Of a stretch of DNA of 30,924 nucleotides, positions 7,641 through 15,229 are shown piece after piece. Position 1 is the first letter of the stretch; each line of letters starts with the position of its first letter. The stretch lies in contig CAYJJB010000016.1 in the NCBI GenBank assembly GCA_964370405.1, positions 1-30,924 on the forward strand, given 5' to 3'. The position numbers and the translations under genes were made by a program. A model generated the notes under the pieces. The model was not told the origin of the DNA and ran no database searches. It saw only the letters and a list, made by a program, of their open reading frames with translations. The stretch is from SIG603 sp964370405. GTDB lineage: Bacteria; Bacillota; Clostridia; Oscillospirales; Acutalibacteraceae.

Positions 7641-9194
7641 TTATATATGTTTTGTGGTCCAAGTTTCACAGTTCCAAACAGTTGCGCCTATTGCATTATA
7701 AAATTCAGGTTCGTGGCATATTAAAAGTATACTTCCTTTATACTCTTTTAAAGCTCTTTTAAGTTCTTCTTTTGCATCTGTGTCAAGGTGGTTTGTAGGC
7801 TCATCAAGTAGTAAAACATTTGTTTCTTTATTAATTAGTTTACAAAGTCTAACTTTTGCTTGCTCGCCACCGCTTAAAACTTTTACCATGCTTTCAATAT
7901 GCTTTGTTGTAAGTCCGCATTTTGCAAGTGCGCTTCTTACCTCTCTTTGGTCAAGTGAAGGGAAATCTTGCCATATTTCATCAATACAGCTTATGTTTCC
8001 ATACTTAGTTTCCTGCTCAAAATAACCGATGTATAGGTAATCTCCAAGTTCGCTATTCCCGCTAATTGGAGGAGTTTCACCCATAATGCTTTTAAGTAGA
8101 GTGGTTTTTCCAATTCCGTTTGCGCCAGTAAGCACAATTTTTTGGCCTCTTTCCATTTCTAAATTAAGCGGCTTTGAAAGTGGAGTGTCATAACCTATTA
8201 CAAGTTCTTTTGTTTTAAAAATATATTTGCCAGAAGTTCTTGCGCTTTTAAAATTAAATTCAGGCTTGGGCTTTTCTTTTGTAAGTTCAATAAGCTCCAT
8301 TTTATCAAGCTTTTTCTGTCTTGACATTGCCATGTTTCTGGTAGAAACTCTTGCTTTATTTCTGGATACAAAATCTTTTAAACTTTCTATTTCCTGCTGT
8401 TGTCTTTTGTAAGCTGCTTCAAGCTGGCTTTTTTTCATGGAATATACTTCTAAGAAATTGTTGTAGTCGCCTACATACCGGCTAAGTTTTGCGTTTTCTA
8501 CATGATAAATTAAATTAATTACACTATTTAAAAATGGTATATCATGCGAAATTAATATAAATGCGTTTTCATAATCAATGAGGTATCTCTTAAGCCACTC
8601 TATATGGTTTTCATCAAGGTAGTTTGTCGGTTCATCTAAAAGAAGTATGTCAGGTTTTTCTAGCAAAAGCTTTGCAAGAAGTACTTTTGTGCGCTGTCCT
8701 CCGCTAAGTTCCGTCACGTCTTTATCAAATCCTAAGTCCCAAAGTCCTAAGGCTCTGCCCACTTCTTCTACTTTAGAGTCTATAAAATAAAAGTCATGCA
8801 CATTTAAAATTTCTTGAATTTCCCCAAGTTCTTCCATTGCTGCATCAAGCTCTTGCTCATCAAGTTCACCCATAGAGTCACAAAGTGAATTCATTTTATC
8901 CTCTAGTATAAATAAATCTTTATAGGCGCTATTTAAAATATCTTTAATACTTTGTCCTTTTTCTAAAACTGTGTGTTGATCAAGGTATGATACTTTTACA
9001 TTTTTACTCCACTCAATTTCACCCTCATCAGGTGGTAGTGTACCTGTAATGATATTCATAAAAGTGGATTTTCCTTCGCCATTTGCTCCTATAAGGCCTA
9101 CATGTTCGCCTTTTAATAATCTAAAACTAACATCATCAAGTATTGCTCTGTCACCAAATCCGTGACTTACGTTTTTTACATTTAATATGCTCAT
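7641..9194 (-). CDS. ABC-F family ATPase (ribosome-acting)
   Basis: A 517-aa protein with two ABC domains in tandem and no membrane segment, the mark of ABC-F translation factors and ribosome-protection proteins. Domain 1 has GANGEGKST (36-44), LSGGQRTKVLLAK and LLLDEPTNYLDENH. A charged linker of about 60 residues follows, with KKSQLEAAYKRQQQEIES and RNKARVSTRN. Domain 2 has GANGIGKTT, LSGGEQAKVRL and LLLDEPTNHLD. It ends soon after the second H-loop (LICHEP) without a long C-terminal extension. The family includes both housekeeping factors and antibiotic-resistance proteins, and the sequence alone does not decide. The ATG at 9194 has TAGGAG upstream. It is monocistronic. Confidence 0.92.
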   Translation of the reverse strand: MSILNVKNVSHGFGDRAILDDVSFRLLKGEHVGLIGANGEGKSTFMNIITGTLPPDEGEIEWSKNVKVSYLDQHTVLEKGQSIKDILNSAYKDLFILEDKMNSLCDSMGELDEQELDAAMEELGEIQEILNVHDFYFIDSKVEEVGRALGLWDLGFDKDVTELSGGQRTKVLLAKLLLEKPDILLLDEPTNYLDENHIEWLKRYLIDYENAFILISHDIPFLNSVINLIYHVENAKLSRYVGDYNNFLEVYSMKKSQLEAAYKRQQQEIESLKDFVSRNKARVSTRNMAMSRQKKLDKMELIELTKEKPKPEFNFKSARTSGKYIFKTKELVIGYDTPLSKPLNLEMERGQKIVLTGANGIGKTTLLKSIMGETPPISGNSELGDYLYIGYFEQETKYGNISCIDEIWQDFPSLDQREVRSALAKCGLTTKHIESMVKVLSGGEQAKVRLCKLINKETNVLLLDEPTNHLDTDAKEELKRALKEYKGSILLICHEPEFYNAIGATVWNCETWTTKHI

Positions 9195-9223
9195 AAATAT
9201 TCTCCTAAAAATTTGTACAGCTT

Positions 9224-9252
9224 ATTATATAATATAACAGGCTAAAAAACAA
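9224..9252 (-). promoter_or_regulatory. Sigma-A-type promoter of the ABC-F gene
   Basis: On the minus strand TTGTTT (9252-9247) and a perfect TATAAT (9229-9224) are separated by 17 bp. Only about 30 bases lie between the -10 and the start codon, so there is no room for the long attenuator leader found before some inducible resistance ABC-F genes. Confidence 0.65.
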
Positions 9253-9325
9253 TTGATTTAGAGATTGTTTTTTGATATAATATTTAGCAAGTTAAGAATA
9301 TTTATTTTAATGATTGCAGTCCTAC

Positions 9326-9353
9326 TTGAAAAAAATAAATATTATGATAAAAT
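9326..9353 (+). promoter_or_regulatory. Probable promoter of the SH3 lipoprotein-trkA operon
   Basis: TTGAAA (9326-9331) and TAAAAT (9348-9353) are 16 bp apart, 33 bases before the ATG at 9387. Confidence 0.5.
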
Positions 9354-9386
9354 TACTATAGGAAATAATATTTTAGAGGTGTATTA

Positions 9387-9854
9387 ATGAAGAAACTGTT
9401 TTTAATTGTTTTATGTATAATGATTGCTACTGCGTTTACCGCATGCAGTAATATTTTTGGTGTAGGAGAGGTAGAGCCTTTGTCGGCACCAGGAATTTCT
9501 GTGCCAACACCGCAGCCTTCCACAGAGCCAGAGCTTGCAAAAGAGGGAGAAGTGCTTGTTAAAGCAAATGGCGATGGAATTAATATTAGAAATGCACCAA
9601 GTACAGAAGATACAGAGATTGTTGGTACAACAATTAATGGAGATCATTTTCCATATACTGAGAATTTAGAACTTGATGGATGGTATCAAATAACTTATAA
9701 AAATCAAGTTGCTTATATCACAGCAAATTATTCTGAACTGGTTTGGGTAGAAAGTGATGAAGTTGCACTTGTGTTATCGCCATACTCTTATGCACAAGAT
9801 GCTACGGATAGCAGTGAAGATACAGACAGCAGCACAGATAGTAGCGAAGAATAA
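9387..9854 (+). CDS. SH3-domain lipoprotein
   Basis: A 155-aa protein. A signal peptide with lipobox FTAC puts the lipidated cysteine at C20. A Pro/Thr-rich spacer (SVPTPQPSTEPE) follows, then one bacterial SH3 domain from about 52 to 115 (VKANGDGINIRNAPS, then DGWYQITYKNQVAYITANY), then a Ser/Asp/Glu/Thr-rich tail. SH3b domains of this kind usually bind cell-wall peptides or glycans, so it should sit on the outer face of the membrane. GAGGTG precedes the ATG. It is 26 bases upstream of a TrkA gene and probably co-transcribed with it; a link to ion uptake is inferred from position only. Confidence 0.82.
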   Translation: MKKLFLIVLCIMIATAFTACSNIFGVGEVEPLSAPGISVPTPQPSTEPELAKEGEVLVKANGDGINIRNAPSTEDTEIVGTTINGDHFPYTENLELDGWYQITYKNQVAYITANYSELVWVESDEVALVLSPYSYAQDATDSSEDTDSSTDSSEE

Positions 9855-9880
9855 GAGTTTTGCTTATTTTGGAGGTATAA

Positions 9881-10504
9881 ATGAATATTTTAGTAGTAGG
9901 CGGGGGACACCTTGGCAGAAAAGTTGCTGAGGAGCTTGACAAACTTAATCATGAGGTCGCATTAATTGAAGAAAATGAAGACAAGTTAGCTTTATTAAAT
10001 CCTAAATTTGGCGGCGTTACTTTTTTAAGCTTTCCCATGGATATTTCAAACTTGAAAAATGCAGGAATTGAAAGCTGTGATGCAGTTGCTGTTACTACAT
10101 CAGATGATAATTTAAATATCACTGTAGGACAAATTGCAAAAAACATTTTTGGTATAAACACAGTTGTTGCAAGAATTTCAGATCCATTTAGAGAAACTAT
10201 ATTTGAAAGCTTTGGGCTAAAAACTGTATGCCCTACAAATATGTCGGGAGAGTCTATTATTTCTGCCATGACATCACCATATGATATGCAAAAAATCTGT
10301 ATTGGAACTAATATGGTATCCTTCAGAGTAGAAGCAGTCGATAGAAAATTTGTAGATAGAAAAGTATCTTCAGTTAAGTGTGAAGATAATGAAATGGTGT
10401 TTGGTGTAGTAAAAGAAAATTGTAGTTTTTTTCTTAAAACACCTGATACATCATATGTGTTAATGCATGGTGACAGCTTGGTTTATGCAAAGAAGATTGA
10501 CTGA
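9881..10504 (+). CDS. trkA: TrkA/KtrA-type RCK potassium-channel regulator 1
   Basis: A 207-aa cytosolic protein with an N-terminal RCK_N Rossmann domain (GGGHLG at 7-12, acidic end of strand 2 in LIEEN) that binds nucleotides, and a C-terminal RCK_C domain from about 130 to 207. It matches the single-unit KtrA/TrkA type that forms an octameric ring gating a TrkH/KtrB K+ or Na+ translocator. TTGGAGG precedes the ATG. A second TrkA gene follows after 43 bases. No TrkH/KtrB membrane partner is encoded in the window. Confidence 0.9.
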   Translation: MNILVVGGGHLGRKVAEELDKLNHEVALIEENEDKLALLNPKFGGVTFLSFPMDISNLKNAGIESCDAVAVTTSDDNLNITVGQIAKNIFGINTVVARISDPFRETIFESFGLKTVCPTNMSGESIISAMTSPYDMQKICIGTNMVSFRVEAVDRKFVDRKVSSVKCEDNEMVFGVVKENCSFFLKTPDTSYVLMHGDSLVYAKKID

Positions 10505-10547
10505 TAAGTTTTATTTTAATATATAAATAACGAAATGGAGTGCTGGT

Positions 10548-11213
10548 ATGAGAGTTGTAATTGCCGGTGGCGGAAAAATAGGAATGAATTTAGCAAGGGA
10601 AATGCTTGAGAAAAGGCATATGGTAAGCCTTATTGAAAGAGATAAAATAAGGTGTGCAAAACTTGCAGATGCACTTGATGTAGAAATTATTTGTGGCGAC
10701 TGTACAACGGTAAGCGTTTTAGAAGCAGCAGAAACATACGATACTGAGTGTTTTATGGCAGTAACGGGAAGTGACCAAGATAATTTAGTGGCATCACAAC
10801 TTGCGAAAAATTATTTTAGGGCAAAAAAAGTTATTGCTAGGTCTAGTAATCCTAAAAATATTGAAACTTTTCAGCTTTTAGGCGTTGATTATACTGTTAG
10901 TAGCACAGAAATAATTACAAAGCTTATAGAGCAAGAGGCAAACCTTACTCATATGCACCTACTTGCTTCGCTAAATAAAGGCAAGGCATCAATTTGTACT
11001 ATGGTCTTACCGCCAGAAACAGTCTATAATGATGTAGCGGTTAAAGAAATTAAATTTCCGCATGGCACACTACTTATTTCTGTGGTGAGAAATGAGGAAT
11101 TAATTATCCCTAATGGTGCTACCGTTTTAAAAAAGGGAGATGAGTTAGTTGCGGTATGTGAGGATAAATCCCAGAAACCTTTAACAAAATTACTTGCAGA
11201 AGTTAATAGATAA
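10548..11213 (+). CDS. trkA: TrkA/KtrA-type RCK potassium-channel regulator 2
   Basis: A 221-aa paralogue of the preceding gene. The RCK_N domain has GGGKIG (7-12) and LIERD; the RCK_C domain covers about 135-221 and ends near KKGDELVAVCED. The two proteins differ clearly, so this is an old duplication and not a recent copy. Tandem trkA genes suggest a mixed ring or two regulators for a Trk channel elsewhere on the chromosome. A ribosome-binding site AATGGAG lies before the ATG. Confidence 0.9.
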   Translation: MRVVIAGGGKIGMNLAREMLEKRHMVSLIERDKIRCAKLADALDVEIICGDCTTVSVLEAAETYDTECFMAVTGSDQDNLVASQLAKNYFRAKKVIARSSNPKNIETFQLLGVDYTVSSTEIITKLIEQEANLTHMHLLASLNKGKASICTMVLPPETVYNDVAVKEIKFPHGTLLISVVRNEELIIPNGATVLKKGDELVAVCEDKSQKPLTKLLAEVNR

Positions 11214-11234
11214 TGTAAAAATTGCTGAAATTAA

Positions 11235-11283
11235 AAATAATTATCATTTTTATATTTACAAAAATAAAAAACTATGGTATAGT
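11235..11283 (+). promoter_or_regulatory. Promoter with a Per/Fur-box-like palindrome upstream of the PerR-like gene
   Basis: TTTACA (11255-11260) and TATAGT (11278-11283) are 17 bp apart. Just upstream, 11235-11249 forms a 7-1-7 palindrome (AAATAAT-T-ATCATTT, one mismatch between arms), the geometry of Per and Fur boxes. It fits the PerR consensus at only 9 of 14 positions, so auto-regulation is plausible but not certain. Confidence 0.5.
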
Positions 11284-11329
11284 TTGAAATGTCAAAAACA
11301 TTGATACAGTCTAGGAGGATTAATTGTTT

Positions 11330-11734
11330 ATGCCAGTAAGAGAAAATTACAGCAGGAAACGTCTTGCAATTATAGAAACATTAAAATCAACAAATACACA
11401 CCCTACTGCCGAATGGATTTACAGTAAATTAAAACCTGAGTATAATGATTTAAGCTTAGGTACGGTTTATAGAAATCTTAAAAAATTCTGCACAGACAAT
11501 AAAATTGTGAGTGTAGGTGTGCATAATGGACAAGAGCATTTTGATGCAAATGTAAATCCACACAGCCACTTTGCTTGTGAGAATTGCGGAGCTATAATTG
11601 ATATTGACAAAACATTTTTTACCTTAGACCAAATAAATAGCTTATCAAATGAATATGGTATTCAAGTTTTAAGACACGATGTAATGTTTCATGGTATATG
11701 CAATGCATGCCGTGATAAAAAAATAATAAATTAA
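11330..11734 (+). CDS. perR: Fur-family repressor, PerR type
   Basis: A 134-aa winged-helix metalloregulator. The DNA-recognition helix segment is LSLGTVYRNLKKF. The regulatory-site pattern HFDANVNPHSHFACENCG...IID matches PerR: Asp in FDA, the His pair in HSH and the later Asp where Fur has Glu. The structural zinc cysteines are CENC and CNAC. PerR senses peroxide by metal-catalysed His oxidation, in line with the rubrerythrin gene 16 bases downstream. AGGAGG (11313-11318) is 11 bases from this ATG and 5 bases from an in-frame TTG at 11324, so the protein may be two residues longer. Confidence 0.85.
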   Translation: MPVRENYSRKRLAIIETLKSTNTHPTAEWIYSKLKPEYNDLSLGTVYRNLKKFCTDNKIVSVGVHNGQEHFDANVNPHSHFACENCGAIIDIDKTFFTLDQINSLSNEYGIQVLRHDVMFHGICNACRDKKIIN

Positions 11735-11750
11735 TTTGGAGGACAATTTT

Positions 11751-12293
11751 ATGAAAAAATTCAGATGTATGGTATGTGGCTATGTTCACACAGGAAACGA
11801 AGCACCAGAGGCTTGCCCACAATGTAAGGTTCCAGCTTCAAAGTTTGAAGAGATGACAGGCGAAATGACATGGGCTGCAGAGCATGTTATTGGTGTTGCT
11901 CAAGGTTCAAGCGAAGACATTATGGCTGATTTAAGAGCAAACTTTGAAGGCGAATGCACAGAAGTTGGTATGTACCTTGCAATGTCAAGAGTAGCACACA
12001 GAGAAGGCTATCCTGAAATCGGTATGTACTGGGAAAAAGCTGCTTTAGAAGAAGCAGAACATGCAGCAAAATTTGCAGAGCTTTTAGGTGAGTGTGTAAC
12101 AGATAGCACAAAGAAAAATCTAGAGCTTAGAGTTGAAGCTGAAAACGGCGCAACAGCAGGTAAATTTGACCTTGCAAAACGTGCTAAAGAAGCAAATCTT
12201 GATGCAATTCATGACACAGTTCATGAAATGGCAAAGGATGAAGCAAGACACGGAAAAGCTTTTGCAGGTCTACTACAAAGATATTTTGGATAA
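11751..12293 (+). CDS. Reverse rubrerythrin (N-terminal rubredoxin domain)
   Basis: A 180-aa peroxidase-type electron carrier. Residues 1-35 are a rubredoxin-like iron centre with C6, C9, C22 and C25 (CMVC, CPQC). The rest is a ferritin-like four-helix diiron domain with metal ligands in GECTE, EEAEH and KDEARH. In ordinary rubrerythrin the rubredoxin part is C-terminal; this swapped order is the reverse rubrerythrin known from Clostridium acetobutylicum, where it is strongly PerR-controlled and reduces H2O2 with electrons from NADH through partner proteins. The start is the ATG at 11751, preceded by TTGGAGGA. It shares an operon with the PerR-like gene. Codon use and very strong translation signals suit an abundant protein. 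Confidence 0.93.
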   Translation: MKKFRCMVCGYVHTGNEAPEACPQCKVPASKFEEMTGEMTWAAEHVIGVAQGSSEDIMADLRANFEGECTEVGMYLAMSRVAHREGYPEIGMYWEKAALEEAEHAAKFAELLGECVTDSTKKNLELRVEAENGATAGKFDLAKRAKEANLDAIHDTVHEMAKDEARHGKAFAGLLQRYFG

Positions 12294-12310
12294 TTAGGAA
12301 TATACTCTTT

Positions 12311-12344
12311 AAAACAGCAAGAATTATCTTGCTGTTTTCCTTTT
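12311..12344 (+). terminator. Terminator after the rubrerythrin gene
   Basis: A perfect 12-bp stem (12311-12322 AAAACAGCAAGA, 12327-12338 its complement) with a 4-nt loop is followed by CCTTTTT. Confidence 0.85.
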
Positions 12345-12566
12345 TATGACAAAATGTAACTGTTTATGTCAATTTAGAACAAAGAATAATACACATTATA
12401 TAGATATATTATGGTAAAATATGCAAAAATGTAGTTGATTTAATAAATTTGCTTGATTTTTATATTATTATATGGTAAAATGCATTTAATGTTTTGTAAC
12501 AATTTTGTTTTTGGTATGATAAAAACAATGATATATATAAATTATGAATAAATTAGGTGTTTACAT

Positions 12567-13010
12567 ATGAAGAGAATTTCAGCAATTTTTATGGCGGCGT
12601 TATTCTTATTTTCAGTTAGTATAGTTGTATTTGGTGAAGAAGTAGAAGATGTCCGTGATTATGAATATGATGGCTTTTTAAACCATCAACTTGAAAATAT
12701 TTCTGTGGAAAAAGGAAAAGATGCAGCTTCTGATATGATAAATAGAAGTTTGCAGGTTTTAGCCCCAAATCAAATTGCCAAGGCAAGTACTGCCGATATG
12801 TTGGTAGAGCTTGAAGAAGAGCCTTTACCTCTTGCAGATGCTCCAGCACAAACAACAAATGTCAATTTTGTGTCAGTGACGGCGCTTTGTGCTGTTGCGT
12901 TAATATTTGTTTGCTTAATTGTGTTTAATTTGCGTAAATCAATTAAAAGAAAAGATAAAAATTCTAATATTATTGTCACTGCTGAAAGAGTGATGGTTCA
13001 AAGTAAATAA
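12567..13010 (+). CDS. Small secreted/membrane-anchored protein of unknown function
   Basis: A 147-aa protein I do not recognise. It starts with a signal peptide (ISAIFMAALFLFSVSIVVFG, about 4-23) and has an acidic exterior segment of about 80 residues containing YDGFLNHQLENISVEKG and LVELEEEPLPLADAP. A C-terminal membrane helix (about 104-124) and a short basic cytoplasmic tail KSIKRKDKNS follow, so it is a single-pass protein facing outward. The ribosome-binding site is weak (AGGTG). The gene lies alone between two hairpin terminators. Layout resembles small stage-III/sporulation or stress membrane proteins, but nothing assigns a function. The 273 bases upstream hold AT-rich DNA, with TATGGTAAAAT occurring twice and no convincing promoter. 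Confidence 0.7.
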   Translation: MKRISAIFMAALFLFSVSIVVFGEEVEDVRDYEYDGFLNHQLENISVEKGKDAASDMINRSLQVLAPNQIAKASTADMLVELEEEPLPLADAPAQTTNVNFVSVTALCAVALIFVCLIVFNLRKSIKRKDKNSNIIVTAERVMVQSK

Positions 13011-13014
13011 TTTT

Positions 13015-13043
13015 AGGTGAGCATTAATGCTCACCTATTTTAA
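13015..13043 (+). terminator. Terminator after the small membrane protein
   Basis: A perfect 22-bp palindrome (13015-13036, arms AGGTGAGCATT and complement) is followed by ATTTTAAT. The T-run is short but the stem is strong. Confidence 0.7.
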
Positions 13044-13072
13044 TATTAAAATAAATATTTTCGGAGGTAATT

Positions 13073-13795
13073 ATGAAAAAAGCGTTGATTTTTCATGGAG
13101 GATGGGACGGACACGAACCAAATTTAGTTGCAAATAGGTTTGCAGGGCTTTTACGTAAAAACGGTTATGAGGTAGAGGTAAGCGACAGTTTGGACTGCTT
13201 AGCAGACCTTGATAAGCTTATGGAGCTTGACCTTATAGTTCCATGTCATACTATGGGCGAAATTAAAGAGGAATATGTGAAAAATTTAGAAGTTGCTATA
13301 GGTGCAGGTGTTGGGCTTGCAGGTTGCCATGGTGGAATGTGCGACTCTTTTAGAAACAGCACACAGTGGCAGTTTATTACAGGTGGTCAGTGGGTAAGCC
13401 ATCCGGGTGGAGATGGAATAAATTACACCGTAAACGTTAACAGAAATTCGTCTTCAATAACAGAGGGTATAGAGGATTTTCCTGTTTGCAGTGAGCATTA
13501 TTATTTGCATGTTGACCCATCAATTGAAGTGCTAGCAACTACAAGATTTCCTTCAGTTTCTTATTATCACATATCAAACAAACCTGTTGATATGCCTGTT
13601 GTTTGGACAAAATATTGGGGTAATGGTAGAGTTTTTTACAATTCTCTAGGACATCACGACGATGTGTTTGACAATTCTCCATCAGCAGAAACTTTAATGG
13701 AGCGTGGAATGCTTTGGGCAGGAGAGGGCAAACAGTTTGCACTAGACAATAACTTGACAGTTGACAGATTTTTAAATTCTGCAAAAATGTATTAA
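13073..13795 (+). CDS. ThuA-like (trehalose-utilisation) protein
   Basis: A 240-aa single-domain ThuA family protein with a glutamine-amidotransferase-like flavodoxin fold. It begins KALIFHGGWDGHEP; the central GVGLAGCHGGMCDSFR holds a Cys-His pair where class-I amidotransferases have their nucleophile. Later come QWVSHPGG and WTKYWGNGRVFYNSLGHH. ThuA proteins act on sugars or sugar derivatives, and in rhizobia thuAB handles oxidised (3-keto) disaccharides. CGGAGG precedes the ATG. The oxidoreductase gene follows after 14 bases, so the two form one operon. Trehalose as substrate is not implied. Confidence 0.85.
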   Translation: MKKALIFHGGWDGHEPNLVANRFAGLLRKNGYEVEVSDSLDCLADLDKLMELDLIVPCHTMGEIKEEYVKNLEVAIGAGVGLAGCHGGMCDSFRNSTQWQFITGGQWVSHPGGDGINYTVNVNRNSSSITEGIEDFPVCSEHYYLHVDPSIEVLATTRFPSVSYYHISNKPVDMPVVWTKYWGNGRVFYNSLGHHDDVFDNSPSAETLMERGMLWAGEGKQFALDNNLTVDRFLNSAKMY

Positions 13796-13809
13796 TTTAG
13801 GAGGATGTT

Positions 13810-14910
13810 ATGAAAAATATCGGAATAGTTGGAATAGGTGATATAAGCTCAATTTATCTTGAGAATATCACAAACATGTTTAAAGAAATTCAAATAGTTG
13901 CGGTGTGTGATCTTATAAAATCAAGGGCGCAGGCAGCAAAAGAGAAATATAATATACCAAAAATTTATGACACTATGCATGAGCTTTTTGCAGATGATGA
14001 AATTGATATAGTATTAAACCTTACAAGACCATATGAGCATTTTGATGTATCAAAAGCAGCACTTGAAAGCGGAAAGCATGTATACAGCGAAAAACCACTT
14101 GCTGCAACATATGAAGAGGGTAAAAAACTTGTTGAGCTTGCTAAAGAAAAGAAGCTTTTAATAGGTGGTGCGCCTGATACGTTTTTGGGAGCGGGAATTC
14201 AAACTTGTAGAAAGCTTATAGAGGATGGCACAATTGGTGAAGTGATAGGTGCGGCGGCATTTATGATATGCAGAGGGCACGAGAGCTGGCACCATGACCC
14301 TGAGTTTTATTATAAACATGGTGGTGGACCTATGCTTGATATGGGACCATATTATTTAACTGCACTTACAAATTTAGTAGGTGGAGTGAAAAGCGTGACA
14401 GGAATTGCAAAAACTTCATTTCCTACAAGAACAATTACAAGTAGTGAAAAGTTTGGTGAGGAAATTAAAGTTGATGTGCCAACATATGTAACAGGAATTA
14501 TGGAGTTTGAAAATGGGGCAGTGGGCACAATTTTTACAACATTTGATGTTGTAAGTAACTCGCAAGCAAGATTTGAAATTTATGGTACAAACGGCACACT
14601 TGTAGTCCCCGATCCAAATTTCTTTAGTGGCACTATAAAGCTTCTTCACAGAAAAGATAGCGAATATAAAGAAATGCCACTTATGTTTGGTTATAAAGAA
14701 AACAGTAGAGCCTTGGGGCTTGCAGATATGGCAAAAGCGCTTGATACAGGAAGAGCGTGCAGAACAACATATAAACAAACACTTCACGTTTTAGAGATAA
14801 TGGAAAGCTTTAATATAAGCAGTGATTTAAGAAGAACTGTAGACCTAGAAACAAGCTTTTCAAAAGAAGCTATAATGAAAATTGGTGAAAAACCTGGTGT
14901 TTTAGATTAA
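13810..14910 (+). CDS. Gfo/Idh/MocA-family NAD(P)-dependent sugar oxidoreductase
   Basis: A 366-aa protein. The N-terminal Rossmann fold has GIGDIS (8-13, the last Gly of GxGxxG replaced by Ser) and the family motif SEKPLA with K95. The C-terminal beta-sheet domain includes GGGPMLDMGPYYLTAL, with the catalytic-type D and downstream Tyr pair. These enzymes oxidise a ring hydroxyl of sugars, inositols or glycosides. With the ThuA-like protein next to it, it resembles the ThuB role: oxidise a sugar at C3, then process the keto product. AGGAGG precedes the ATG. No transporter or sugar regulator is linked. Confidence 0.9.
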   Translation: MKNIGIVGIGDISSIYLENITNMFKEIQIVAVCDLIKSRAQAAKEKYNIPKIYDTMHELFADDEIDIVLNLTRPYEHFDVSKAALESGKHVYSEKPLAATYEEGKKLVELAKEKKLLIGGAPDTFLGAGIQTCRKLIEDGTIGEVIGAAAFMICRGHESWHHDPEFYYKHGGGPMLDMGPYYLTALTNLVGGVKSVTGIAKTSFPTRTITSSEKFGEEIKVDVPTYVTGIMEFENGAVGTIFTTFDVVSNSQARFEIYGTNGTLVVPDPNFFSGTIKLLHRKDSEYKEMPLMFGYKENSRALGLADMAKALDTGRACRTTYKQTLHVLEIMESFNISSDLRRTVDLETSFSKEAIMKIGEKPGVLD

Positions 14911-14921
14911 TAATAAAAAGA

Positions 14922-14965
14922 AGCTGTGACGGAAATGTAATTTAATTCCGTTACAGCTCATTTTT
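14922..14965. terminator. Bidirectional terminator between convergent genes
   Basis: Stem arms AGCTGTGACGGAA (14922-14934) and TTCCGTTACAGCT (14946-14958), with one G-T pair, are flanked by AAAAAG on the left and ATTTTTTTATT on the right, giving a T-run in both directions. It serves the oxidoreductase operon (+) and the copper operon (-). Confidence 0.85.
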
Positions 14966-15229
14966 TTATTTCAGTAGCTTCTCCATGACCTTAATTAGTT
15001 CTTGAGTTTTTTTATCTATGTCGCCTTCTTGGGCGGCATTTTTTATGCAACTCTCAATATGAGAAAATAATACTTCTTTATTTGCCCTTGCAAGTACAGC
15101 CTGTGTTGCCATGAGCTGTGTCGAAATGTCTATGCAATATCTGTCTTCATCTATCATGCTCAAAATTCCATCTAGCTGACCCCGAGCAGTTTTTAATAGA
15201 CGTGTAATTTGCTTTTTGTCGGCCTTCAT
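14966..15229 (-). CDS. csoR: CsoR-family copper-sensing repressor
   Basis: An 87-aa all-helical DUF156 protein. The copper-binding Cys-His-Cys set is C32, H57 and C61 (YCIDIS, HIESC), with the Cys-x3-His... pattern of Cu(I) sensors and not of the formaldehyde or nickel types. It lacks an N- or C-terminal extension, as usual. Apo-CsoR represses; Cu(I) releases it from DNA. Its ATG overlaps the stop of copA (ATGA), with GAGGAA upstream, so it is the last gene of the operon it should regulate. Confidence 0.93.
   Translation of the reverse strand: MKADKKQITRLLKTARGQLDGILSMIDEDRYCIDISTQLMATQAVLARANKEVLFSHIESCIKNAAQEGDIDKKTQELIKVMEKLLK

Noticed and set aside
9195..9386. Attenuator leader of an inducible antibiotic-resistance ABC-F gene
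   Set aside because: The promoter is about 30 bases from the start codon, so there is no leader peptide or competing hairpin.
11736..11750. Longer start (TTG) of the rubrerythrin gene
   Set aside because: The five extra codons read through the GGAGGA ribosome-binding site of the ATG at 11751.
12340..12566. A possible riboswitch or small RNA gene in the 273-base gap
   Set aside because: The stretch is AT-rich with two copies of TATGGTAAAAT but shows no stable stems beyond the rubrerythrin terminator and no known riboswitch core.
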